DNA from: Phoronis australis
Taxonomy: Eukaryota; Phoronida; Phoronidae
Length of the DNA: 64,000 bases
Assembly (NCBI GenBank): GCA_002633005.1
Contig: NMRA01000200.1
Coordinates: forward strand, 238,069-302,068
Direction: 5' to 3'
Below the pieces are notes generated by a model. The model saw only the letters and a program-made list of their open reading frames with translations. It searched no databases and was not told the origin of the DNA. Numbering within the stretch: position 1 is the stretch's first letter; each line of letters starts with the position of its first letter. The position numbers were made by a program, and so were the translations under genes. Of this stretch, positions 29,598 through 40,891 are shown piece by piece.

Positions 29598-30599
29598 TGT
29601 TCACAAGTGTGCTTCAAGATCTGTAATAAATTAACAATCTTCAAGTTCATTTCATATTTTTAATTTTGAAATTATGGCGTCACGTCTCAAATGCTTCTGT
29701 CTTGGTGAATGCATCTTGCATGTCATACCACCAAGAACATGTCTCATGGGTCTACCCTTAACGCTGATTTTGTATTTCCATTTATTATTCAAAGTTAATC
29801 GGAATAGGTGTTAACACTGACAAGTACTAAACAAAGTAAAAATAAATCAGATTACTGATACGATACTATAGCACAATTAAGTCTATTACACCAAACTTTT
29901 AGCCAAGATCTGTACCATAACACCAGCTAACATAGAGAGCTAGACTATGTTAAAGACTGGTTTGCCAACTTTTCTGCCCTTGCTATTGCTGTCAAACTGC
30001 TAACGATCGACACCGTAGTACCTCGAATTCCCGATCAGCGAAATCCCTGGCCAAAACTCCCCCACAAAAAGGGAGCGTACACAAATTACATATCTCTGCC
30101 GTGTATTCTTACTACAAACATTTATGGTAGCAATTTTTTCTCAATAATTTGAATGACACCTCAATTAGTTAGATTCTCATTAAGCATTTTTCGTAAAGGA
30201 ACACCAATACATTTACAACTACTTAATATATAGACCTAATGCATTTTCATTTGAAATTGTTGGTTTGCACCAACGGTTCTGTTGTTCATGAACTTGGAAT
30301 CCTGCTTAACCTCAAAATCGTGCATGACATTGAAATTAAATATTCATGAAAATTAATCGGGCGATATTTTTTGTTCAGTTGTACAGAACTTTTATAATTA
30401 TTGGCCTTAAGGTCACCCATTTTCTCCTTTGCCTAAACTTGTGTCACTGACTCGAAGGTGCCTTCATATTTCCGTCAAAATGGTAAAGGAGCATGCCACT
30501 CAAAAAACAACCTAATTTGTATCAATTTAGATCGAGTAGTTCTACTCCATAACGACACATACGGTTGCGTTACCTGACACCTGACGGCAGACGGACGTG

Positions 30600-30877
30600 T
30601 TGAAATTATCCAATGACACGCAGTCTGTTCAGCAGTTCACAACACGGGTTACTGGTGTCAGCTTATCACTTGAAGTCATCGTTTAATACCAATAAATCAT
30701 CAAACTTCGATGTAAAACCCTTAAAAATACACCGAGTTCTTATAAAAACGTGTTGTTTTATTTCGCTTTTACGGATTTATTGGTATTTGGACACACCGTA
30801 GCCTACAAAGTTCGGCAGGTCGATGCTAGCGTCGTTTCTCACCTTCCTCACAGGTTAACGCGACACCTCTTAGCAAG
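30600..30877 (+). promoter_or_regulatory. Candidate RTN4IP1 promoter/leader exon
   Basis: The RTN4IP1 start codon directly follows an acceptor-like TTTTTATTATTAG, implying an upstream non-coding exon. The best donor upstream is AGCAAG|GTAAGG at 30877/30878. About 265 bp before it is a CCAAT element in TTATCCAATGACA (about 30607). This is inference from splice and promoter motifs only. Confidence 0.3.
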
Positions 30878-31991
30878 GTAAGGTCAACCGTATGCAAGGC
30901 GAAGTGGATATAGACCGATTAAGACGGCAAAAAAGACTAATTAAATCGGGTGGCATTCTCCTTTAATCAGTTTTTGTTTGGTAAAGTGGTTGGTCAAAAT
31001 TTACATTGTTTTGTTAATTACATGTAATTTGCTTTAGTTAAGCACAGTGCCAATTTTTATCAATGTGAATGTGAGAGAAGTTTTGAGAGAAGTTAATTGG
31101 CAAGTGTTTGCCGGATGGTGTATTCCAAGTTTACAAATACGAGAGATTAAACCGGATTCTAAGTTCACACACAGCAGGTCTCAAGAACAAGTAATTCAAT
31201 CAAATAATGACGTTCATGTTGATAAAAATTTTGCACTGCACTAAAGTAAATTTCAACTGGTCAATGAACCTTTATTCAACAATTGGCAATCTTTTTCTCC
31301 AAACAACAATCGATTTAACCAGTTCGCATATTCCTCTGATTCTTTGACACAAAAAGTCACGGCGAAGGAGAAAAATGGGTGATCTTGAGGCCAATTATAA
31401 CGACAAATTCTTTACACTACAAAAATTCACTAGACTGCCCAAACGAATAAGTGCTGGCTACGCCGACAGGAAGCAGCACAGGCCGCCACTTACAGCTGGT
31501 CAATGTTAACGACAGTCGAGCAAGTGAATCACGATTCCCTTAATCTCAAAAGAGGTACGCACGAACTACATTCGAACAACATACTCATGCCTTCCAGTAA
31601 ACAAAGATAACCATGCACAAAAATTCGAACATCTCCCGAAGACGATACAAGGATAGTGGAGGTCCACTTCAGCTTCACATGCCTTGCTTTCCAACGTTTT
31701 GATGCAACAGCGTCACCTAGTGTTTGTTGTGATATATGGAATACCAACGCAAGAGGGAGTGCTGTTTCGTGAGAGAAAGGGAGAAAAAGGAAAGGTCTTG
31801 CTTCAGGTTCATATCTTCTGTGTTTTGAGTCAAAGACCTTCTTTATCATTTCATTTTGGTAATGACTTAAGTAGCAATCTTAAAATAACCGGAGGCTGAG
31901 ATTAAGGAACGCATGATTTTCGCCCCTGCCTTGACATTTAGTTCTCTTGGACTTTTGAGCAGAAGTACACAAACATGACTCACACGTCAAA

Positions 31992-32146
31992 ATACAGCTA
32001 GGTAGCCTACCACTGTGTGTTAATGTTCCATAAACCCCGAAATTACACTCAGCCAGGGTAGTTCTGCTCGTCAATTCATCATGAAACTTGTATCAACATG
32101 TAAAGCTAAAGAGTGGAGGGGGTGCATGCAAAATGTGGGAACCAGG
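31992..32146 (+). repeat. Dispersed repeat family A, copy 3 (5' part)
   Basis: AAATACAGCTAGGTAGCCTA, CCACTGTGTGT, CCCCGAAATTACACTCAGCC, AGGGTAGTTCTGCTCGTCA and GGTGCATGCAAAATGTGGGA occur in the same order as at 53878-54034 and 4230-4370. It stops before the second half of the family. Confidence 0.7.
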
Positions 32147-33049
32147 CAATCACAATAATTATTAGGCCCATTAAGTTATTCAGTTATTGCCTGGTTCTCA
32201 AAATCAGGGACCACTATACCTGATATGCCCTCAGATGAGAAAGGGCTTGGGTTTCTGGGCTTGGAAAAATTATACAGATCATGCTCAGCGACATACCATG
32301 ACAAGTGAACTTGTAGCGCCCAATCTCGAGCAATCACAGTGTCTCAATTCTTTCTAAGCTCAGATGAGTCACCTCGAATTTCACTTGATAAAAGGAACTG
32401 TTTGAGACCAATTACAGTAAGTGGCTGAACTTTTCCTGTCACAGAAGAGGGGTTCATAGATGCTTAATAAAAATGACAATGCAGGCCAGCATGTCCCATG
32501 CATGTCCTGAATGACAGTGAGCTAATTACATGCGTTTTAAGAGCTGTCATGNATGACACACAATGTGCGACTGGGCAAAGCGTTTTCAAAATAATGTGGA
32601 TAAATCAGTGGAGTGTGAGACCCCTGAGGTCCCTGTCAAGTCCTCACGACAATTTTACGTTATGGACAGTGAGCTAATTACATGCGTTTTAAGAGCTGTC
32701 ATGTTCCTTCATAGAGTCACTCTCCTGTACTGCTTTTAGTATCTTAAGTTTCAACTACTGTGTATTAATTAAAGTTAGGCTTTAATTATAATAACCAAGC
32801 ATGGATATTTAAAAATGAAATTTGTAAAAAATAAGAAGGTAGTCATTTTTCACTCACACTGGTGCAGAGGAGTACAGGGAATGGTTAAGTATAAACTGTT
32901 AGATATCTGAAATAGGATACATGTAATGCCTTCAATGGAGTTACAGCTAATTGATGGCGAAAGTGGTTGTTAAATGTCACTTGAGACACATTTCATTAAA
33001 ATGATATAACTTCATGATAGAATGAATGTTCATTGGTGGTGCTGTTACG

Positions 33050-33586
33050 TAGTGTAAGGAATAGAATAGTTACCTATCAGTGACCTGTTTGTGTTTATGT
33101 ACTAGCTTTCAGGCCCATCCTGGGCCCTTTGTCGGGGTACTGTCGGGAATCTTTATGTCACATGGCCACCAGTGGGTGGTCCTTGGCGGTTGTCAAGCAT
33201 CCCCACTGTTTGGCAACCCTACAGCCGCCAGAGAACACCATATGGACACATCGCATAACATTTGCTAACCCACAGTCAAAATACCATCTAGAGAAAATAA
33301 ATATTGTAATTATAAAATCAGAGACTGAGGCAGTCGAAATCATGAGCATTTAACCAAATTTGAACAGAGGCAGTGGATATGAATTACCAGCTCTTGACCA
33401 GCACCTCCTCAAAAGTAACAGCCACCAGGTGGTGTTTGACAACTACCGAGGACCACCCACTGGTGGTCATGTGACATAAAGATTCTTGCCTGTACCCCTA
33501 TGAAGGGCCCAGGACTTACCTGAAAGCTAGGTCCACAAACACAAACAGGTCACCGATAGATAACTACTCTATTCCCTAACTTTACA
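33050..33586. mobile_element. Foldback MITE, ~540 bp, between QRSL1 and RTN4IP1
   Basis: Left arm about 33050-33210 and right arm about 33420-33586 are inverse copies. Shared blocks include AGGAATAGAATAGTTACCTA / GGGAATAGAGTAGTTATCTA, GTGACCTGTTTGTGTTT, CTAGCTTTCAGG, AATCTTTATGTCACATG and CCACCAGTGGGTGGTCCT. No transposase is present and the target duplication could not be fixed because the outer ends have diverged. Confidence 0.75.
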
Positions 33587-34480
33587 ACAGTTTTTACACA
33601 GATTCTTGCTTCAAAACTTGCAACTGATTCATGAGTCTCGGCTTAAACGCAGTGACATAAATATTACATAGCTACGACATTTTAGTGAAACGGCCCCCAG
33701 AACAAAATCTTTAGTTCTTTTCTGCTTCTCAGTCTGTGGCCAGCTGTTCTGATCACACACAAACAGTTCGTGGGAATCCCTGGTGCACAAGCATTTGGAG
33801 AACATTTTAAATAGAAGTTAGTCTTAAATTGTCATTACTTGAATTTTGTTCCCACATTTCATTATTTGTTTGGTATTCATTGTCATTAAAGTCATTTGGA
33901 ATTCATTAATTTTTGGTATTTTCTTTTCATTTGTTATCAGAATCAATGTCACTTATAAAACTAGTTACACTCACATAATGGGTGCAATATAATGTGCTCT
34001 GTATTCCATCCTAGACTTGAACATTGGATTTAGATCTCATACTACAGTGAAATTTGTCTCAACTTATTCCGTACTCAGATGTGAAGTGATTTCTGGGTTT
34101 GCAAATAACTGACATCTTGTTATTCCTTGAGCCCATACTGAGCATCGTCACAAGTTAACTTTTAGAGCCTGGTCTTGAGCAGTAAGTAACTGTCAATTCT
34201 TTTGAAGCTGTGAAATCACCTTGGACTTGACATGGGACAATTTGTGACCATGTCTGATTGGTAAAGTGGATTTTGGAAACGGAAGGTACGGTAGGTTTAT
34301 AGCTGCTTTAAAATCCTAGATTATTGGTGTTTTTTAAACACAGATATTTGAAGTTTAGGCTTTAAATTTTTTATGTCAAGATTAATGTTTATTCGTTCTT
34401 GTTTTTACTACATTCAATACTTTTGTTTATTTTACCAGTTTACTCAGCTGCTAATACCATTTTTACATTTTTATTATTAG

Positions 34481-37400
34481 ATGGCTTGCATTGGTTTGAT
34501 GACGCCAAGACTGAGGTGTGTTCTGGAGGTGTCAAGTTTGTGGAGCTGCTTGAGAAAACAGAGTAATTTAAAGATACCAGCTAGGCTGGCCTCAACTCAC
34601 AATTGCGCCTGGCAAATCTATGAATATGGAAACAGAGAGGTGCTTACTTACACAAACACAAGACATATGCCCATAATTAGAGGTCCTAATGAACTTCTTA
34701 TAGAGGTACTTGCTGCCAGTGTTAACCCCATTGATGTCAGAATGAGAGGTAAGTGGACCAAGTTTGTACAAGTCATTTGAACATCAACTTAACTATATTT
34801 TAAAATAAGTGAGGCAGCATTCACTTTCAGTTACTATTTGATCTTTTTTTTTTAATGTAATATTTACAATGAGGGTAGCCTCATCAGTTCACACTGCTTT
34901 CCATGGGGGCCCTCAGAACTTGATTGATCTTGTACTATATTAAGACATATAATTAAATGTTGGTAGATCATTAAACTGAAGGATGATATGGATTGATTTA
35001 TAAGTCGGAAGAAAATAATGAGAAAGTTGTACTAATAGGTAGCTATGTAATGTAAATCTTAAACCGGCATGGGTAGAAATCTTTTCGGACTTGTGTTCAT
35101 TAGGTCACGTGATGTGGCCAATTGGTGGCATGCTTACCACACTTAAAATGTTTGTGAACTAATAGGTAGCATTAATTAATTACTTATTTATTTTGTGTTT
35201 CAGATGGCTATGGCTCTTCATTAATCAATATTCTTCGGTCTTTTAAGAATTCTTTGGACCATAACTCAGAATTCCCTCTAATTCTGGGCCGAGACTTTTC
35301 AGGGATTGTTGTTGCTAAGGGTCATGGGGTACAAAACTTCAACGTTGGAGATGAGGTTAGTATTTATCTTGTTACTTTGTTCAGAATTATTAATTGGTGT
35401 TGGAGCATGTGCGCGATTTGGACCCCTGGGGAGGAAACGGGTAAAAATCAAAACATTTGCAAATGAATTTGTTTGTTTCTTTCAAACCCTTTTGCACAAC
35501 CTTTCATTTTACTGTTTTCATTGTTTGCAGTGGCTTAGACTAGTAAAATTTTACCTTACCAGCAGCCTGTGTTTAATTAGACAGCTTAGCTCTTTAGTTT
35601 GTCCTGGGCTCATCATGAGACCACTGGCAGGATTTCCTGGTCACGTCATCACCTCTTGACTTGTAATATTTCTTAACTTTTGATGACAGTTCAAAGTCAG
35701 CCTGAATTGGAATTTCTGGCAAATAAACCAGTTAAGCAATGACTATTGTGGTGGCAGTTTGTTTGTGTGTGACATTTTATGTAATTAAAAACTGCATCAT
35801 TGTTTGTTCCTCAGGGAAATGTGTGAAATTGCAATGATTTCTTGTGAATTGGAACCACTTAAATCAGTCATTCATTTATTAGTAGTTGAAGCTGATGTGT
35901 TTTGCTGTCAGCAGTATGATTGAATTGACTACAAATATAGTTGTGTCTCATGTTTCATGGCTAACCAAATCCTCGCAGGTGTGGGGTGCACTAGGAGGTG
36001 AGAGGCAAGGAACACATGCGCACTACACAGTGGCTGCTGAAGATGAGGTATTACTATAATCTTGTACTTTCCGTCCCTATCTTTATTCTAGGGACTGTAC
36101 CATAAACTAAGCAGCACTTTAAGTCTTTTATTCTTGTGCTCTCCATCCCTATCTACATACTAGCACTGGATTAAACATAGCAAATACATAGTAGGGAAAA
36201 TGGCATAGCTTGTGAGCACTTGTTGATTATTGTGTTCAGACTCATGTCTTCGGTGAGTTATGGTGTGCTTGGAGTTGGCACCAAAAACAAATTGTACAAT
36301 CATGACAGATACACAACGGCTGCACTACGTTGGTCTGATGATCTATTCAAGTAAATGTGGGATGATGTAAATCCATTGTCTGCCATGATCATGAATGTCT
36401 GTGTATGCGTGTTATTACAATAATCGACAAGGGCAATTTTAAGTGTGAGAACTGTACCCCGAGACTGTTACATGGTTTAAGAGTTTCTGCAATCTCGTGA
36501 ATGTGCTAAGCAGTGACGTTTTTCTTTCACAGTTTCACAGATTGGGAGGATTCTGTTTTTAAGTCAGTCTCAGTAAAGTCTTCAGTTAGCTAAAATGTGG
36601 AGTATTGACAGGGTTTATTTCAGCTGTTTTTAAGCTCCTTCTTTCTTCACTGCATTTTCAGATGTTATTCAGGCAAAATGACCTGTGTGTTGAGATTGTC
36701 TGCCATCTGCTGATATTTGTTGATTTATTCTTATGGATGTTCATGTATTTTTGTGAAATGCTTGTTGAACATCTTTCTCCACTACATTTTTCAGATATCC
36801 TTGAAGCCAAAGTCACTTGCCCATATTGATGCCGCATCTTTACCATATGTTGCTATGACAACACACTCAGCTTTTTGCAAATTTGCACAGATCAATGAGG
36901 CTCACTTAGCAGGAAAACGGTATGCAAATTCACGTCTGCAGTGGACTCGACACACAGCAGCCGTAGTAATGACTACATCAAAATTGGTCCACCATTCATC
37001 ATTCTAACGCCAGTAAAGTTACAATGAGTTACAATGTTGACGTTAAAAGTTGAAAAGTCGACTGGTGCCATAATTTGTTCTTCATTTGTTCAACTTAGCT
37101 CAGTAGTGTGTTATCAGTGATCCTACCTTTTGAAAACTAGATGAATCTTACAAATTGCGATTTTCTACCTTAAGTTAGCTAAAGAGAAGAGTTAAACTAG
37201 GCAAGTGGTAATTGTTAGATCATGGTTTCTTTTTTACAGTGTATTGGTGATAGGTGGTGCTGGTGGTATTGGAACATTCACTATCCAGTGGTTGAAGGCA
37301 TTAGACGCCCATGTAACTACTGTGTGCTCAACAGATGGCGTTGACTTGGTCTCATCGCTAGGTGCTGATGATGTCATTGACTATAAGACATCAGATGTGA

Positions 37401-40167
37401 CACAAGAAGTGCAACTGAAAGGAGGGTAGGTGTTACTGGACACTGGTCAGTAAGCTGGCTCAAGTAGACTAAGAGTAGATGTTACTGGACACTGGTCAGT
37501 AAGCTGGCTTAAGTAGATTAAGAGTAGGTGTTATTGCACACTGATCGTTAAAGTGGCTCAAGTACACTGAGGGTAGGTGTTACAGGACAATGATCAGTAA
37601 GCTGGCTCAAGTAGACTGAGGGCAGGTGTTACTGGAGACTGTCCAGAAAGCTGGCTCAAGTAGACTGAAGGTAGGTGTTACTGGACATTGGTCAGTAATC
37701 TGGCTCAAGTAGACTGAGGGTAGATGTTACTGGACACTGGTCAGTAATCTGGTTCAAGTAGACTGTGGGTTGGTGTTAATGGACACTGGTCAGTAAACTG
37801 ACTCAAGGAGACTGAGGATAGGTGTTACTGGACACTGATCATTAAGCTGGCTCAAGTAGACTGAGGGCAGGTGTTACTGGACACAGGTCAGTAAGCTGGC
37901 TCAAGTAGACTGAGGTTAGGTGTTACTAGACACTGATCATTAAGCTGGCTCAAGTATAATGAGGTTAAGCGTTATTGGACATTGATCAATAAGCTGGCTG
38001 GAGTAAACTTAGACCGTCTTTTCATTGTCTTCTTGTAAGATATTAGGAATTACCTTATTTGTCCAAGTTAACAACCACCCCTGAATTTTGAAATTTTCAT
38101 TTTTAAGCGACCATGCTCAGTTATTTGTTTACCCCCTGATTGTTGACTTTCTCTACTTAAATGCCCTGTTCATTATTCCTGACTAGCATGGAACATACCA
38201 GGGTAGTGTTCAGTAATGCTAGGACCTACTCTAGGACGTCAAAAAAGCAGTACTTAGCGAGATTACGTGAGATATATTGTGTATTTTAAATGAGAGAACG
38301 TGATTTTAGCTAGATTTTTCTATTTACGAGACACCTACTGAACTCTACCCAGTTTTGTTTTTAATTTGTTTCCTCCCTATGATCATGTTAACTGAACAAA
38401 GAAATGAACTTAACAATTTACTTACTGATAGCTTAATTGTCTCAGATGTAAATAAAGTGGACTTAAGCACTCATTCCAGTGTCTCTTCTGGTGACGTGCA
38501 CAAGTAGACTTTAAAACATCTATAATGAGTAAACTTGTTATCATTGTCCATTTAATTATTCCTATAGGTTTGATGTTGTGTATGACCCAGTGGGTGGAAA
38601 AAAGATCTTCAGCTATAGTACATTAGCTGTGAAGCCTGGTGGTTATGTCATTAGTCTGACCTCACCGTTGTTGTCCAACTCAGACAAGTATGGCCTTCCT
38701 TTGGGTTTGGCAAAGTCATCTACTGATTTAGCCTGCTCTGTGTCTGAGGTATGTAGGATATTTATGCGGTTAGCGCATGCCAGTTTCCATTCTGTAATGT
38801 TGGAGACACTTAAATATTTCACCAAGTCCAACTGGAAGTTTATTCGACTCATTCCTAAGTCTTGATTACATAGTTGTGCATTGCTGTTTGTGCATTATTT
38901 TACACCTTGCTTTTTGTGTATAACTGCTTGCTTGTTTATTTCCAGGCTTTGAAAAAACAGGCTTTTTATCGCTGGGCTTTCTTTGTACCTAATGGTGAAG
39001 CTCTTGGCAGAGTTGCCGACATGGTGGATGCAGGATTGGTATGTTGTGATGTTCAAGTGAAATGGTTACTTGAAGTACAGAACTGTGAGAAAATTCACAA
39101 AGCATAAAATGAAGCGGATAACGTTGACATTTGAAAACTCCATCTACTTACTACAACTTCTCTTGTTTAGTGGCATAGCCGAGATAAAGGTGGTTATTAA
39201 ATTTGGAGATCCTTCCCTTTTTGTCGAGCATTGTGCAAAGCGCATAATCCAGGGGCCTCTTCCAAAGAAACTGACATAGCTAAGACAAATCTTAAATTTT
39301 AGTCAATTTTAAAATAAAGCTTATCTCAAGTCCGTTTCAAGAAAAAGATCTTAAGTTTTGTCTTAATTTTTGACTAACTTGCTGCATGTTGAAATATCAA
39401 AGTTTGGAAGTTGAGCAAAAATGAATTCGAGTCAGTTTCATGGAATAGGCACATGAACCACTGATTCAATTTTTGTTCTCTGATGGGTTTTCATGATTGA
39501 AAAATTCTAGACTATCAGCATTTGATTTTATCCTTAATTTTAATAATGAAGCTCAGTCAGGGTGATTAAGGTCTAGTCAATTTAAGTATAGGTAAGGGCC
39601 TAATGGCCATACGGAATGGAGTCACGATTCAGGCACATGTCCTGGACAGCTGTCTTCTCATCGTGCTGACCAGGAGAGTTCTAATCTCATACTCTTGTGT
39701 GGTGATTTGCAGTACTGCAGTTTCCTGAAGCTCTGTCAAATGTCGCAAGTACAGTCATCGCTAAGATATTCGAAGGCGTCTTATTACAAACGTGTTTTTA
39801 TAGTGTGTAACATTGCAATTAAGTTGATAATTTTTCATGATCAGACTTAATGATCACCTTCACAAGCCTCATTAATGAGCAATGTGCCATGAATTAAAAT
39901 AGAAGTTACTGCCATCTTAGCCTAGACTGGACTTGCAACCTCTGATATAACAGGCTTCTGGGTTGTAGCTGGTTTTGCTAGTTGTGTTCAAAACATATTG
40001 TTTAGAACTTAATATGAACTTGTATTTGAATTTTTCAGATTCAACCCATTGTGGAAAGTGTGTTTTCAATGAATGAAGTTCCCGCTGCTTATGATAAAGT
40101 GGGATTAGGAAGTGGTAGAGGCAAGACAGTAATAGACATGACATCAAATGACAGTAGCTCCAAATGA
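34481..40167 (+). CDS. RTN4IP1: Mitochondrial NADPH oxidoreductase RTN4IP1 (OPA10 type), complete (400 aa)
   Basis: Eight exons: 34481-34748, 35204-35355, 35979-36047, 36795-36919, 37240-37425, 38568-38748, 38946-39038 and 40039-40167 (1203 nt, phases close; human 396 aa). The medium-chain dehydrogenase/quinone oxidoreductase fold is visible: an N-terminal GroES-like domain with [20 protein letters not shown] and [14 protein letters not shown], then the Rossmann motif GGAGGIG at residues 210-216, and [31 protein letters not shown]-like FYRWAFF and GRGKTVIDM. The first ~45 residues are Arg/Ser-rich without acids in the early part, fitting a mitochondrial presequence. In human it supports coenzyme Q synthesis and complex I and is mutated in optic atrophy. 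Intron 5 begins with a 49-bp minisatellite. The start lies immediately after an acceptor-like tract, so a 5' UTR exon upstream is likely. Confidence 0.96.
37426..38010 (+). repeat. 49-bp minisatellite, about 12 units, starting at the RTN4IP1 intron 5 donor
   Basis: Each unit reads approximately GTAGGTGTTACTGGACACTG followed by GTCAGTAAGCTGGCTCAAGT and AGACTGAGG. Unit starts fall near 37426, 37473, 37524, 37573, 37621, 37670, 37720, 37770, 37817, 37866, 37915 and 37965. The first unit is the authentic 5' splice site (GGAGG|GTAGGT), and several later units retain GAGG|GTAGGT- or GAAG|GTAGGT-like sequence. Confidence 0.92.
39250..39455. mobile_element. MITE with GGCCTCTTCC...AAACTGAC ends (RTN4IP1 intron 7)
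   Basis: GGGGCCTCTTCCAAAGAAAC near 39252 is inversely matched by GTCAGTTTCATGGAATAGGC near 39432. The interior is AT-rich and non-coding. It resembles the two other elements with GTTTC-rich termini at 40539 and 44205. No clear target duplication. Confidence 0.5.
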
Positions 40168-40538
40168 TGTTAATGGCTTTAGTACAGAGTCATAAGCGAA
40201 GACGTGCCAGGAGGTTGACCCAAGCCTACCATATGGAGTCCAGAGTTGCTCTCTACTTCCTGAGTGGTGTTCTCTTGGATAAAGCACCTGCAAGAGATTT
40301 CTGGGTAACACACCCAACCATGTTAACCATGGAAATTCAGATTGTGCAGTTTTGGAAGAATGCTGCAAACCAGCGAGATGGATTAACCTTTGAACAGTGC
40401 TGCCAAAGGCTTTTATTATCAGTTCTATTTTCAAACTCCATGCTTTCTAGGTACCTCAAGGTGCAGACATGATCCAAGTCATATAGTTGAAAAGATTGGA
40501 ACATATACATCTGATAACACTGATTATTCACGAATGAC

Positions 40539-40798
40539 GGGTCTGTTTCGTGAAAGTGACTGAAGACAGGAATTTGGTCTTGCACTCTACACAACTTTTT
40601 TGAAAAATGATTTGATCTTACACAAAGTTTCTGAGAATATGCACATAGCTGCTAGATTCTGAGATAATTTCTATAAATTATTTCTATACTGTAACTTATT
40701 CGTAATTAATTAGCTAAACTTTTATCAGCAACTGTGAACTGGGAATATACAACCAAATGTCTGTCTTAAGTGTTGTATCACTTTCATGAAACAGACCC
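40539..40798. mobile_element. 260-bp MITE with GGGTCTGTTTC ends
   Basis: GGGTCTGTTTCGTGAAAGTGA at the left end is near-perfectly inverse to TCACTTTCATGAAACAGACC at the right. The inner CTGAAGACA...TGTCTTAAG also pairs. Non-coding, AT-rich interior. It lies in the presumed 3' UTR or downstream flank of RTN4IP1. Confidence 0.75.
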
Positions 40799-40885
40799 TA
40801 AGTGTCGGTTGTGAAGTTGCCGTGCAATACTGGTACAGCCTATATTGTACTTGGAACTAAGTGTTGTGCATATGAAATGAAGCTT

Positions 40886-40891
40886 ATTAAA
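40886..40891 (+). terminator. Possible RTN4IP1 polyadenylation signal ATTAAA
   Basis: Variant signal ATTAAA 719 bp after the stop codon. No canonical AATAAA lies nearer. An AATAAA at about 41829 is an alternative. Confidence 0.3.

Larger units (their letters stand above)
29598..34480. other. QRSL1-RTN4IP1 divergent intergenic region
   Basis: Head-to-head spacer of 4.9 kb. It contains the local duplicate at about 29915-30085 of sequence also present at about 29360-29525, a candidate RTN4IP1 leader exon ending at 30877, the family A repeat at 31992, the N and 38-bp direct repeat around 32552, and the foldback element at 33050-33586. Minus-strand frame 31529-31849 (106 codons) matches nothing known. 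Confidence 0.5.

Noticed and set aside
34749-35203. RTN4IP1 exon 1 read-through frame
   Set aside because: A consensus donor GTAAGT follows MR, and the next exon continues the conserved GYG block in phase.
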